From: Paractinoplanes durhamensis
GTDB lineage: Bacteria > Actinomycetota > Actinomycetes > Mycobacteriales > Micromonosporaceae
Reading direction: 5' to 3'
Assembly: GCF_016862175.1 (NCBI RefSeq)
Contig: NZ_BOML01000038.1
Span: 124,001 to 188,000, forward strand
Length of the DNA stretch: 64,000 nt
The notes under the pieces are model-generated. The model had not been told where the DNA came from. It did not search any database and was given only the letters and a program-made list of their open reading frames with translations. Position numbers and translations under genes: made by a program. Positions 21,766 to 30,207 of this stretch are shown here, in pieces. How positions within the stretch are numbered: the first letter of the stretch is position 1; each line of letters begins with the position of its first letter.

Positions 21766-22733
21766 TGGCGGAGTTGTCGAACCAACTGATGGGCTTCACC
21801 GTCCTGGCCTACCTGGTCGCGATGGTGCTCTACGCCGGTGAATACGCCTTCGGCAACAAGAGCCACATCGGCCGGGCGGCGGCTCGTCCCGCCCGCCAGC
21901 TGGTCGGCGCCGGCGCTCCCGTCGACTCTGTGGAAGAACCGCAGCCGGTCGTCCCGAAGGACAAGCGGGCCGAGTGGACCGGCCGGGCCGCGGTCGCCGT
22001 CAACCTGCTGGCTCTCCTGCTGCACCTGGGCACCCTGGTCACCCGCGGCGTCGCCGCCGACCGGATGCCCTGGGGCAACATGTACGAATACATCCTGTCG
22101 GCGACCTTCGTCGGCTCGGCGGTGTGGGCGGGCGTGCTGCTCCGCCGCCCGGCGCTGCGGCACATCGGCCTCTTCGCCTCGCTGGCCCTGGTGGTGCTGC
22201 TCGGGGCGGCCGGCATGATCGCCTACACCCCGGTCGGGCCGCTGGTCCCGGCCCTCCAGTCGTACTGGTTCATCATCCACGTCTCGACGATCATCATCGC
22301 CTCCGGCGTCCTGCTGATCGGCGCGGTTCCGGCCACGATGTTCCTCATCCGCGACGGGTACGACCAGGGGAAGCGCCGCTTCCCGTACACGCTGGGCATG
22401 AGCCTGCCGGACGCGACCCTGCTCGAGCGGCTCACCTTCCGGCTGCACGCGTTCGCGTTCCCGCTGTTCACCTTCGGTGCGCTGATCGCCGGGCCGATCT
22501 GGGCCGAGGCGTCCTGGGGTCGCTACTGGAACTGGGACCCCAAGGAGGTCTGGGCGTTCATCTCCTGGGTCGTCTACGCCGGCTACCTGCACGCGCGGGC
22601 CACGCCCAGCGTGAAGCGCACGGTGGCGACCTGGATCGCCCTGCTCGGCTTCGCGACGATGCTGATGAACCTGTTCGGGGTCAACCTGTTCTTCAGCGGT
22701 CTCCACTCGTACGCCAACGCGGGCGGCATGTAA
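21765..22733 (+). CDS. ccsB: Cytochrome c biogenesis protein CcsB/ResC (haem handling)
   Basis: The 322-residue protein has about eight helices and the haem-binding WWD-type motif WAEASWGRYWNWDPKEVWAF near the C-terminus, plus external histidines such as IIHVST. It forms the haem channel/lyase with ResB. ATG 21765 is in TGATG overlap with resB after GGAAGGG. It ends the hemL-ccs operon, whose stop is 9 bases from the convergent secreted-protein gene. Confidence 0.94.
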   Translation: MAELSNQLMGFTVLAYLVAMVLYAGEYAFGNKSHIGRAAARPARQLVGAGAPVDSVEEPQPVVPKDKRAEWTGRAAVAVNLLALLLHLGTLVTRGVAADRMPWGNMYEYILSATFVGSAVWAGVLLRRPALRHIGLFASLALVVLLGAAGMIAYTPVGPLVPALQSYWFIIHVSTIIIASGVLLIGAVPATMFLIRDGYDQGKRRFPYTLGMSLPDATLLERLTFRLHAFAFPLFTFGALIAGPIWAEASWGRYWNWDPKEVWAFISWVVYAGYLHARATPSVKRTVATWIALLGFATMLMNLFGVNLFFSGLHSYANAGGM

Positions 22734-22742
22734 CCGCCCGGC

Positions 22743-23783
22743 TCAACCCAACGTCCCGCCGAGCAGCGGCGCCATCGGCGTCGCGGTGCTCGGCGGTGTT
22801 GTTTGCGGCGTTGTCCGCGGCACCACCGCTTCCGTCGCCGACGGTTTCGCGGTCGGGGCCGTCGGCGGTTCGTCGCCGCCGCTCGTCCCGCCCATGCAGT
22901 CGCCGGCGGTCCAGGTGTCGTACTTGTTCACCCAGTTCAGGCAGAAGCCGCCGGAGCGTTGCTGCTGGCCCGGGTCGTAGCCGGTGAGGGTGGGCACGTC
23001 GTCGCGCCAGTAGCGGGCGGCACCGCCGTCGGCCGGCTTCAGCTGCACGTTGTCCACGGTCACCGCGGGCACGTCGACCCGGGTCGGGCGGTTGGGGTCG
23101 ACGTGCACCTCGACGTACTGCTCGATCTGGGCGGTCGGCCCGATCGGGAGCCGCTGGGCGGTGAGCAGGTTCCACCGGTTGCCCCACCACAGCCAGGCCG
23201 CCCAGATGCCGTTGGCGTCGCTGTGCAGGTCGATCCAGACCCGGTCGCCCGCCTTCAGGACGTACTGGTCGTAGAACTGCCAGCTGCGGCTGTTGGTGTT
23301 GAACGTGTAGACGCGCGGGCGCCCGGGCCCGGTCCAGCCGGTCTTCGCCCAGCCCGCCTCGAGCCAGTTGATCTGGCCGGCGCCCATGTTCCGCTTGGCC
23401 ATGAACCGCGCGGCGATGAAGTCGTAGCTGCTCGGCCGGATCGAACCGTCCACCACCGAGATCCGACCGGAGACGCCCTTCCATTCGCCGGCCGAGTTGG
23501 CGCCCAGGTGGTGATAGCCGCTCGGGGTGACACCGGTGGCCGGTTTGCTGAGCTGTACCCCGGACTCGAGGATGCGCCCGGCGGCGCGGCACGCCCCGGG
23601 CGTGCCCGGTCCGGCCGGTGCCGTTGGTGGCCTCGTCGAGGCGCGGGCGGTCGGACAGGCCGGAAGCGGCTTCGCCGTGGCGCTCGCGCCCTTTCGTGGC
23701 GCCGAGACCGCTGGGGCCGCGACCGCCAGCAGAGCGGTGAGCGCGGTGAGGGCGCCCCATCGCGTTGCTTTCCGGACCTTCAC
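22743..23783 (-). CDS. Secreted protein of unknown function
   Basis: This protein of about 346 residues starts with an n-region (VRKATRW), a hydrophobic signal segment (ALTALTALLAVAAPAVSA) and a Pro/Thr-rich linker, followed by an aromatic-rich domain (about 85-250). That domain has WLEAGWAKTGWTG, YTFNTNSRSWQFYDQY, GDRVWIDLHSD and AAWLWWGNRWNL, and reads as a beta-sandwich. A Pro/Thr/Ser tail ends it. The EAGW and WNLL elements faintly resemble neprosin-type peptidases, but not enough to assign function. GTG 23783 has GAGG five bases upstream. It is the only gene between the ccs operon and the menaquinone genes. Confidence 0.7.
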   Translation of the reverse strand: MKVRKATRWGALTALTALLAVAAPAVSAPRKGASATAKPLPACPTARASTRPPTAPAGPGTPGACRAAGRILESGVQLSKPATGVTPSGYHHLGANSAGEWKGVSGRISVVDGSIRPSSYDFIAARFMAKRNMGAGQINWLEAGWAKTGWTGPGRPRVYTFNTNSRSWQFYDQYVLKAGDRVWIDLHSDANGIWAAWLWWGNRWNLLTAQRLPIGPTAQIEQYVEVHVDPNRPTRVDVPAVTVDNVQLKPADGGAARYWRDDVPTLTGYDPGQQQRSGGFCLNWVNKYDTWTAGDCMGGTSGGDEPPTAPTAKPSATEAVVPRTTPQTTPPSTATPMAPLLGGTLG

Positions 23784-23898
23784 CAGCACCTCACCGACCG
23801 TTGGGAGCTATCGCCCAGCTCAACGCGAACCGGACAGGCTGAGTGACGGTGATCGCCCTGGCGTGGATCGGCCGGGCGGGTGGTGAAGACTGGTATCC

Positions 23899-25359
23899 AT
23901 GGCGCCTCGTGGGTTCCCTTACGAAGATCTGCAGAGCTTCCTCGACGCCCTCGAGGCGGCTGGTGAGCTGCGCCGGGTCACAGTCCCGGCCGACCCGACG
24001 CTGGAGATCAGCGAGGTGGTCACCCGCACCGTGCGGGCCGGCGGACCGGCCCTGCTCTTCGAGCGGCCGACCCGCGGCGACATGCCGGTGGCGATCAACC
24101 TGTTCGGCACCGAGAAGCGGATGGCGATGGCGCTCGGCGTCGACTCGCTCGACGAGGTCGGCGAGCGGATCGGCTCGCTCATCCGGCCGGAGCTGCCGGT
24201 CGGCTGGTCCGGCATCCGCGAGGGCATCGGCAAGGCGCTGCAGCTCAAGTCGCTGCCGCCGAAGAAGGTGAAGACCGCGCCCTGCCAGGAAGTGGTGCTC
24301 AAGGGCGACGAGGTCGACCTCGGCCTGCTGCCCGGCCTGCAGGTCTGGCCCGGCGACGGCGGCATCTTCCACAACTTCGGGCTGACCCACACCAAGGACC
24401 CGGAGACCGGCAAGCGCAACCTCGGCCTCTACCGCCTGCAGCAGCACTCGAAGAACACGCTCGGCATGCACTGGCAGATCCACAAGGACTCGACCGCGCA
24501 CCACGCGATCGCCGAGCGCCGCGGGGAGCGCCTGCCGGTGGCGGTGGCGATCGGCTGCGACCCGGTGGTCAGCTACGCCGCCAGCGCGCCGCTGCCGTCC
24601 GACATCGACGAATACCTGTTCGCCGGCTTCCTGCGCGGCGAGCGGGTCGAGATGGTCGACTGCCTGACCGTGCCGCTGCAGGTCCCGGCGCACGCCCAGA
24701 TCGTGCTGGAGGGCTATCTCGAGCCCGGCGAGCGGCACCCGGAGGGGCCGTTCGGCGACCACACCGGGTTCTACACCCCGGTCGAGCCGTTCCCGGTCCT
24801 GCACATCGAGACGATGACCATGCGGAAGAAGCCGGTCTACCACTCGATCATCACGTCCAAGCCGCCGCAGGAGGACCACGGCCTGGGCAAGGCCACCGAG
24901 CGGATCTTCCTGCCGCTGCTGAAGATGCTGATCCCGGACATCGTCGACTACGACATGCCGGCCGCCGGCGTCTTCCACAACTGCGTGATCGTCTCGATCC
25001 GTAAGCGCTACCCCAAGCACGCGCAGAAGATCATGAACGCGATCTGGGGCGCGCACCTGATGTCGCTGACCAAGCTGATCGTGATCGTCGACGAGGACTG
25101 CGACGTGCACGACTACAACGAGGTGGCGTTCCGGGCGTTCGGCAACGTCGACTACGACCGCGACCTGCTCGTCACCCAGGGTCCGGTCGACCACCTCGAC
25201 CACGCCTCCTACCAGCAGTTCTGGGGTGGGAAGGCCGGTCTGGACGCTACCCGTAAGCTGCCCGGCGAGGGTTACGACCGGGGCTGGCCGGACGAGATGG
25301 TCATGTCGCCCGAGGTGGTCGCCCTCGTGGACAAGCGGTGGAAGGAATACGGGATATGA
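23899..25359 (+). CDS. ubiD: UbiD-family menaquinone biosynthesis decarboxylase
   Basis: The 486-residue protein is a full-length UbiD (de)carboxylase. It begins FPYEDLQSFLDALEAAGELRRV and has GLYRLQQHSKNTLGMHWQIHKD, the prenyl-FMN/metal region, and EPGERHPEGPFGDHTGFYTP with the catalytic acid cluster. In the futalosine pathway this protein (called MqnL by some authors) is thought to decarboxylate the prenylated dihydroxynaphthoate. It needs prenyl-FMN made by UbiX (29569). It overlaps mqnP by ATGA. Confidence 0.93.
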   Translation: MAPRGFPYEDLQSFLDALEAAGELRRVTVPADPTLEISEVVTRTVRAGGPALLFERPTRGDMPVAINLFGTEKRMAMALGVDSLDEVGERIGSLIRPELPVGWSGIREGIGKALQLKSLPPKKVKTAPCQEVVLKGDEVDLGLLPGLQVWPGDGGIFHNFGLTHTKDPETGKRNLGLYRLQQHSKNTLGMHWQIHKDSTAHHAIAERRGERLPVAVAIGCDPVVSYAASAPLPSDIDEYLFAGFLRGERVEMVDCLTVPLQVPAHAQIVLEGYLEPGERHPEGPFGDHTGFYTPVEPFPVLHIETMTMRKKPVYHSIITSKPPQEDHGLGKATERIFLPLLKMLIPDIVDYDMPAAGVFHNCVIVSIRKRYPKHAQKIMNAIWGAHLMSLTKLIVIVDEDCDVHDYNEVAFRAFGNVDYDRDLLVTQGPVDHLDHASYQQFWGGKAGLDATRKLPGEGYDRGWPDEMVMSPEVVALVDKRWKEYGI

Positions 25360-26252
25360 CGGCAGTCGCTTCGGTTCCGGAGAAGTCGAGCAAGGTCAAG
25401 TCGTTCCTGCGCCTGGTCGCCATCGAGCACTCGGTTTTCGCGCTGCCGTTCGCGTACCTCTCGGCGTTCGTCGTTCTTGATCGTCTCGACACCGGCATTC
25501 ACTGGCTCGACCTGCTGCTGATCACGGTCGCGATGGTCTCCGGGCGTACGTTCGCGATGGCCGCCAACCGCATCCTCGACCGCAAGATCGACGCGCTGAA
25601 CCCGCGCACCCAGAACCGCGAGCTGGTGACCGGCGCGGTCAGCCTGCGTACGGCGTGGACCGGCGCGGCCGTCTCGCTGGTCGTCATGGCGCTGGCGGCT
25701 GGCCTGCTCAACTGGCTGTGCCTGGTGCTCTTCCCGCTCGCGGTGATCCCGCTGGTGATCTATCCCTACGGGAAGCGGTTCACCAACTACCCGCACTACA
25801 TCCTGGCGCTCGCGCAGGCCGTCGCGCCGGTGGGCGCGTGGCTGGCGATCACCGGCACGTTCGACGGCTCGGGTCCCGCCTGGCTGCTCGGCGCCGCGGT
25901 CGGCCTGTGGATCGGTGGCTTCGACATCATCTACGCCTGCCAGGACGTCGAGGTCGACCGCAAGATCGGGGTGCACTCGACGCCGGCCCGCTGGGGCGTG
26001 CGGACCGCGTTGCGGATCTCCACCGCCACGCACGTGCTGACCTTCATCCTGTTCGTCTGGTTCGGCCAGCTGGTGGGGCTGGGCTGGCTCTGGTGGATCG
26101 GCCTGGCGCTGACCGCGGCCGCCTTCGTCTACCAGCACATCGTCGTCACCGAGAACGACCTCTCCAAGGTCAACCGGGCGTTCTTCACCGCTAACGGCTT
26201 CGTCGGCATCGCGCTGTTCCTCTTCGCGCTCCTCGACCTGATTATTTTGTAA
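25356..26252 (+). CDS. mqnP: Menaquinone biosynthesis prenyltransferase MqnP (UbiA superfamily)
   Basis: This 298-residue integral membrane prenyltransferase has the first Asp-rich motif NRILDRKID and the second QDVEVDRKIG, with about eight helices. The NRxxDxxxD form (not NDxxDxxxD of UbiA or NDxxDxxxG of MenA) fits the MqnP class tied to the futalosine pathway. It attaches the polyprenyl chain to 1,4-dihydroxy-6-naphthoate. ATG 25356 overlaps the ubiD stop. The TAA stop lies within the -35 element of the next promoter (26248-26254). Confidence 0.93.
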   Translation: MTAVASVPEKSSKVKSFLRLVAIEHSVFALPFAYLSAFVVLDRLDTGIHWLDLLLITVAMVSGRTFAMAANRILDRKIDALNPRTQNRELVTGAVSLRTAWTGAAVSLVVMALAAGLLNWLCLVLFPLAVIPLVIYPYGKRFTNYPHYILALAQAVAPVGAWLAITGTFDGSGPAWLLGAAVGLWIGGFDIIYACQDVEVDRKIGVHSTPARWGVRTALRISTATHVLTFILFVWFGQLVGLGWLWWIGLALTAAAFVYQHIVVTENDLSKVNRAFFTANGFVGIALFLFALLDLIIL

Positions 26253-26279
26253 CCCCCGACCCATCGCCGTCCGTCTAAC
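26248..26279 (+). promoter_or_regulatory. ECF-type promoter of sigma gene 1
   Basis: TGTAACC (26248-26254), 14 bases, then GTCCGTCTAAC (26269-26279), and 4 bases later the GTG start. The same elements with the same spacing stand before the second sigma gene (27895-27926). AAC-type -35 and CGTC-type -10 elements are typical of ECF sigma factors. The start codon falls about where transcription should begin, so the message is probably leaderless. Confidence 0.75.
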
Positions 26280-26283
26280 TGGG

Positions 26284-26796
26284 GTGAGTGACAAAGAGGC
26301 CGAGTTCCGGGAGTTCGTGAGCGCCCGGATGGAGTCGTTACGGGGGCTGGCCTTCCTCACGTGCGGGGACTGGCAGGTGGCCGAGGATGCGGTCCTCGGC
26401 TCACTGACCAAGCTGTACGTGAAGTGGAACCGGGTCGACAATCACGAGGCCTATGCCCGCACGATCGTCGTGCGGGCCGCCATCGACGAGACCCGGCGGC
26501 CCTGGTGGCGGCGCGAGCAGTCGCACGGCGACGCGATGCCGGACCGGTCGACCGACGACGGCACCCACGCGGTCGACGAGCGAATACGCATCCAGCAGGC
26601 GCTGCATCGGTTGCCACCCAAGCAGCGGGCCGTGCTCGTGCTGCGGTTCCTCGAAGAGCTCAGCGTGCAGGAGACCGCCGCCGCGCTGCGCTTCCCCGAG
26701 GGCACCGTCAAGGCGTACACATCGCGGGGCCTCGAAGCACTCCGTGAGCTTCTCGACGAGCGCAGGGAGGGACGTCGTGCCATCCGAAATCAGTGA
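26284..26796 (+). CDS. SigE-family (ECF-like) RNA polymerase sigma factor, copy 1
   Basis: This 170-residue protein has sigma region 2 (FREFVSARMESLRGLAFLTCGDWQVAEDAV...VKWNRVDNHEAYARTI) and region 4 (ALHRLPPKQRAVLVLRFLEELSVQETAAALRFPEGTVKAYTSRGL), the pattern of the Streptomyces SigE-family group. It starts at GTG 26284. The gene for a single-pass membrane protein overlaps its 3' end by 20 bases and is the likely regulator. The similar pair at 27931-29551 shows this is a tandem duplication. It likely drives its own promoter, which has an ECF-type sequence. Confidence 0.93.
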   Translation: MSDKEAEFREFVSARMESLRGLAFLTCGDWQVAEDAVLGSLTKLYVKWNRVDNHEAYARTIVVRAAIDETRRPWWRREQSHGDAMPDRSTDDGTHAVDERIRIQQALHRLPPKQRAVLVLRFLEELSVQETAAALRFPEGTVKAYTSRGLEALRELLDERREGRRAIRNQ

Positions 26797-27889
26797 GCTT
26801 CTGGAAGAGGCGCGGACGGGCGCGCCACCGCCGCGCTACGACGTCGATTACGTGTGGCTGGCCGGCCGTCGTCGTCGGCGTAGGCGGAATGCCGGGTGGA
26901 CGATCGCGGCCGTGGTGGCAGTGGCCGCCGCGATCGGGGTGCCGCAGATCGTCGCCCGGCGTTCCGACGACCCGCAGCCGCTGAAGCTCCCGGCCCCGGT
27001 GGTCATCACCACCCCCAAGAGCGGCGAGATCATCCCGATCGCGGTCCGATTCCACGGTTACGACGCGGGCGGTTTCCACGTCGAGGATCCGACGGGCGGC
27101 AAGCTCAACGAGACGCAAACCACGGTGACCAGGATCGGCGGGAAGCCGAACCAGCAATACGCCTTGCTGGAGGCCTACGCGCCCGGCCTCGATCCGCTCG
27201 CGACCTATCCCAAGGGCGTCCGGGCCGAGACGGATCCGATCAACGGCCGGCCGGCCTTCTGGTTCACCATGAACGACGAGCATCGCGTGCAGGAGGATCT
27301 TCTTTGCTGGGAATACGTCGACGCTCTCCTGGCCTGCATCGAGCCCGAGATGAGCGGGATGACGGCCGCCGAGATGCGGACCGTGGCCGAGGGCTTCACG
27401 GCGAGCTCCGAGCGGGAGGTAAAGGTGCCGTTCAAGGTCGGTTACCTGCCGTCCGGCTGGCGGTTGGTGAGTGCCGAAGGAGAGCCCGGCGCCGGAAAGG
27501 CGAACGGATGGCTTCGTCTCGAGCCCCAGGCGTTCACCGCCGCGAGATTTGTCCACCCGGACCGGCAGTATCCGTCGTCGCTGATGGAGGAGATGGGTGG
27601 CGCTCTGAACCTTCAGGTGTGGTTCCAGCCGTCCAGCGATCACATGCCGCTGCTTCCCACGCCGGAGCCCGACGGGTCCGATCCGACCAAGGTGGTCTGC
27701 GACATCGAGGGCTGCTATCACCCGGTGGCGAACGGCCGCTACCGCATCCGGGCCGGCGGCAGCGTCCCGAAGGCCGAGGAGGCCAAGGTGCTCGCGTCGA
27801 TCACCATGGCGGCAGACCCGGAGGACGAGTCCACCTGGTTCCCGGTGCACGAGGCGGTGCCACCTTCGGCGCTGGTGCGATTGCCATAG
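26777..27889 (+). CDS. Single-pass membrane protein paired with sigma factor 1 (anti-sigma candidate)
   Basis: The protein of about 370 residues starts at GTG 26777 after GGAGG. It has a short cytosolic N-terminus with the RYDVDYVWLAGRRRRRRR motif, one helix (about 38-58, WTIAAVVAVAAAIGVPQIV), and an extracytoplasmic domain of about 300 residues with no recognised family. The copy-2 partner has the same N-terminal design (PPARYDADDAVLAGKRLRRRR plus helix), but the outer domains differ strongly. This suits an anti-sigma or sigma-tethering sensor whose outer part has diverged for a different signal. No zinc HxxxCxxC motif is present, so it is not a classic ZAS anti-sigma. Confidence 0.7.
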   Translation: MPSEISELLEEARTGAPPPRYDVDYVWLAGRRRRRRRNAGWTIAAVVAVAAAIGVPQIVARRSDDPQPLKLPAPVVITTPKSGEIIPIAVRFHGYDAGGFHVEDPTGGKLNETQTTVTRIGGKPNQQYALLEAYAPGLDPLATYPKGVRAETDPINGRPAFWFTMNDEHRVQEDLLCWEYVDALLACIEPEMSGMTAAEMRTVAEGFTASSEREVKVPFKVGYLPSGWRLVSAEGEPGAGKANGWLRLEPQAFTAARFVHPDRQYPSSLMEEMGGALNLQVWFQPSSDHMPLLPTPEPDGSDPTKVVCDIEGCYHPVANGRYRIRAGGSVPKAEEAKVLASITMAADPEDESTWFPVHEAVPPSALVRLP

Positions 27890-27894
27890 AAAGC

Positions 27895-27926
27895 TGTAAC
27901 CGTTCGTAGATGGAGGTCCGTCTAAC
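27895..27926 (+). promoter_or_regulatory. ECF-type promoter of sigma gene 2
   Basis: TGTAACC (27895-27901), 14 bases, GTCCGTCTAAC (27916-27926), then 4 bases to GTG 27931. Geometry is identical to the promoter at 26248-26279, while the 14-base spacers differ in sequence, which points to selection on the two boxes. It also decides the start codon: the in-frame ATG 27910 lies inside the promoter. Confidence 0.75.
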
Positions 27927-27930
27927 CCGC

Positions 27931-28449
27931 GTGAGCGACAACGAGGCCGAGTTTCGGGAGTTCGTGGCCGCGCAGATGGATTCGCTGCGCGGCCTCGCCT
28001 ATCTCACGTGCGGCGACTGGCAACTGGCCGAGGATGCGGTTCTGGCCGCCCTGGCCCGGCTCTTCGTGAAGTGGGGCCGGATCGACAACCACGACGCGTA
28101 CGCGCGAACCGCGGTGGTGCGGGCCGCCATCGACGAGACCCGCCGGCCGTGGTGGCGGCGCGAGCAGTCGCTGAGCCACGCCATGCCGGAGATCGCGGTC
28201 GACGACCTCGTCCCGGGCGTCGACGAGCGGCTGCGGCTGCGGGCGGCGCTGCTGCGGGTTCCGGTCAAGCATCGGGCCGTGCTGGTGCTGCGCTTCCTGG
28301 AGGGGCTCAGCGTGCCGCAGACCGCGGCCGCCCTGCGCTGCCCCGAGGGCACGGTCAAGGCGTACACGTCGCGCGGCCTCGACGCGCTCCGCCGGATCCT
28401 CGGCGCCGACCCGGGCATTGACACGGAGGTTCGCTATGAAGCTGTCTGA
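27931..28449 (+). CDS. SigE-family (ECF-like) RNA polymerase sigma factor, copy 2
   Basis: This 172-residue paralogue closely follows the first factor (SDNEAEFREFVAAQMDSLRGLAYLTCGDWQLAEDAV; region 4 PVKHRAVLVLRFLEGLSVPQTAAALRCPEGTVKAYTSRGLDAL). GTG 27931 was chosen over ATG 27910 because the ATG lies within the conserved promoter. The membrane-protein gene overlaps by 14 bases. The two factors probably recognise the same promoter sequence, so cross-activation is likely unless their partners separate them (inference). Confidence 0.93.
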   Translation: MSDNEAEFREFVAAQMDSLRGLAYLTCGDWQLAEDAVLAALARLFVKWGRIDNHDAYARTAVVRAAIDETRRPWWRREQSLSHAMPEIAVDDLVPGVDERLRLRAALLRVPVKHRAVLVLRFLEGLSVPQTAAALRCPEGTVKAYTSRGLDALRRILGADPGIDTEVRYEAV

Positions 28450-29551
28450 TCTGCTGGACGACGTTCGGGTGGACGCTCCGCCGGCCCGCTACGACGCCGA
28501 CGACGCGGTGCTGGCCGGCAAGCGACTGCGCCGCCGGCGCCGGGGCGGGATGACGGTCGCGGCCGTGGTGGCGGTGGCCGTCGCGATCGGGGTGCCGCAA
28601 CTCGCCGGCCGGGCGGCCGATCCGCTGCCGTCGCTGCCGGCCGCGCCGACACCGTCGATCACGCCGTCCCCGACCGGCAAGGCCGGGCACGGTCCCGACC
28701 TCACCTACACGCTGCACGGGTTCACCACCGGCAAGCTCCGGGTCGACGATCCCTATCGCTGGTCCCTGGCCGGGGAGACCGCGATGATCGAGAAGAAGGG
28801 CGGTCAGGCCGACGCCCAGGAGGGCGAGGTCACCCTCTACCGGCCCGGCATCGACCCGCGGGGCACGCTCGACGGCGCGAAGATCACCGCGACCTCGGCC
28901 ATCCACGGCCGCCCGGCCTGGCGGGTCGACGCGGCCGGGGCTCCGTTGCTGCTCTGGGAGTACGCGGACGACGCGATGGCCCTCGCCACGGTCCGCGCCG
29001 ACGGGCCCGGCCGGTGGGCCCTCACCCCGGCCGAGTTGCGGCAGGTGGCCGAGGCACTCGAACCCGGCGCACCGCAGCCGGTCATGCTCGCCTTCGGGAC
29101 GTCCTACGTGCCGCCGGACTACCGGATCGTCGAGGTCGCCGGCCGATTCAGCTCGGGCCAGGTGTCGTCGGCGCAGCTCGTGCCGACCAGCGAGGCCGTC
29201 GCCCGGCTGGGCCGGCCCGACCCGAACCCGAAGATCGTTCGGGACCGCCGGGGTCTCATGCTCTGGCTGAGCCCGACCGTGCCGTCCGACCACGGCGCTC
29301 CGCGAGCCGGGGTGATCTGCCCGGAACGGGTCGCGCTCAAGGGCATCCCGGTCGAGAAGCAGCCGCGGCACTGCTTCGTCTTCCTGCCCGGCGGCAAGAA
29401 CGTGCTGGAGGTGTTCGGCCCCGACTCGGCCGACGAGAAAGAACTCCGCAAGCTGCTCGAGGGCGCCCGGTTCGGCCAGGTGGACAAGCCGGCCACCTGG
29501 CTCGCGGCGGGCACCGGTTTTCCGGCGAGCGCGCAGGTCGGCGGCCGATGA
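28436..29551 (+). CDS. Single-pass membrane protein paired with sigma factor 2 (anti-sigma candidate)
   Basis: The 371-residue protein begins MKLSDLLDDVRVDAPPARYD at ATG 28436 with GGAGG six bases upstream. It has the Arg-rich RLRRRRRGG block, one helix (about 38-56, MTVAAVVAVAVAIGVPQLAG), a Pro/Ser/Thr linker and an outer domain of about 300 residues with sequence such as PAWRVDAAGAPLLLWEYADDA. Only the N-terminal 60 residues and a few outer segments (for example AGFT/ALEPG..VMLAFGTSYVPPDYRIV) parallel copy 1. Likely role: membrane regulator of the adjacent sigma factor. Function of the outer domain is unknown. Confidence 0.7.
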   Translation: MKLSDLLDDVRVDAPPARYDADDAVLAGKRLRRRRRGGMTVAAVVAVAVAIGVPQLAGRAADPLPSLPAAPTPSITPSPTGKAGHGPDLTYTLHGFTTGKLRVDDPYRWSLAGETAMIEKKGGQADAQEGEVTLYRPGIDPRGTLDGAKITATSAIHGRPAWRVDAAGAPLLLWEYADDAMALATVRADGPGRWALTPAELRQVAEALEPGAPQPVMLAFGTSYVPPDYRIVEVAGRFSSGQVSSAQLVPTSEAVARLGRPDPNPKIVRDRRGLMLWLSPTVPSDHGAPRAGVICPERVALKGIPVEKQPRHCFVFLPGGKNVLEVFGPDSADEKELRKLLEGARFGQVDKPATWLAAGTGFPASAQVGGR

Positions 29552-29568
29552 GCGAGCACAATTGAGGC

Positions 29569-30207
29569 ATGCGTGAACCATGGGTCGTCGGCGTCTCGGG
29601 AGCTTCCGGGACGCCGTACGCCAAAGCTGTGCTGACCGGTTTGCTGGAGGCGGGGGAGTCGGTCGACCTGGTCGTCTCCCGGGCGGCCCGGCTCACCCTG
29701 CTCGACGAGACCGGGGCCACCGTGCGCGACGCGCACTGGAAGGACGACGTCTCCGGCTGGCTGGGCCGGGATCTGGGCGACCTGAGCTACTGGCCGGCCG
29801 GTGACCTGGCCGCCGGGCCGAGCAGCGGGTCCTACCCGGCCAAGGGCATGGTGGTCGTGCCGGCCAGCACCGCGGCCTGCGCGGGCATCGCCATCGGACT
29901 GTCCAAGGATCTGCTGCAACGGGCCGCTGAGGTCAACCTCAAGGAGCGCCGGCGCACGGTGGTCGTGCCCCGGGAAACCCCGGTCACCCGCAGCCACCTG
30001 GAGCATCTGATCGCCCTGCACGATGCCGGCGCGGTCGTGCTGCCGGCCAGCCCCGGCTTTTACGGCTCCGGGGCTGGAGCGACCGCACAACAACTGATCG
30101 ACTTCGTGGCCGGAAAGGTGTTGGACGCCATCGGCGTACCCCACACGCTTTTGACCCGTTGGAAGGGTGAGCTGAATGCTCAGCGCAACCCGTTGGGCGG
30201 GCCGTAA
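29569..30207 (+). CDS. ubiX: UbiX-like flavin prenyltransferase
   Basis: The 212-residue flavoprotein has the N-terminal WVVGVSGASGTPYAKAV nucleotide loop, VVVPASTAACAGIAIGLSKDLLQRAAEV and TVVVPRETPVTRSHLEHLIAL, the conserved UbiX/Pad1 blocks. UbiX attaches dimethylallyl to FMN, giving the prenyl-FMN cofactor UbiD needs. Together with ubiD and mqnP (23899-26252) it completes the late futalosine-pathway set; in Streptomyces the three genes are adjacent (recalled as SCO4490-SCO4492). Here two sigma cassettes lie between. Its 3' end overlaps the convergent bldC-like gene by 28 bases. Confidence 0.93.
   Translation: MREPWVVGVSGASGTPYAKAVLTGLLEAGESVDLVVSRAARLTLLDETGATVRDAHWKDDVSGWLGRDLGDLSYWPAGDLAAGPSSGSYPAKGMVVVPASTAACAGIAIGLSKDLLQRAAEVNLKERRRTVVVPRETPVTRSHLEHLIALHDAGAVVLPASPGFYGSGAGATAQQLIDFVAGKVLDAIGVPHTLLTRWKGELNAQRNPLGGP

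Noticed and set aside
27910..27930. ATG 27910 as start of sigma factor 2
   Set aside because: It lies inside the conserved promoter, and alignment with copy 1 favours GTG 27931.
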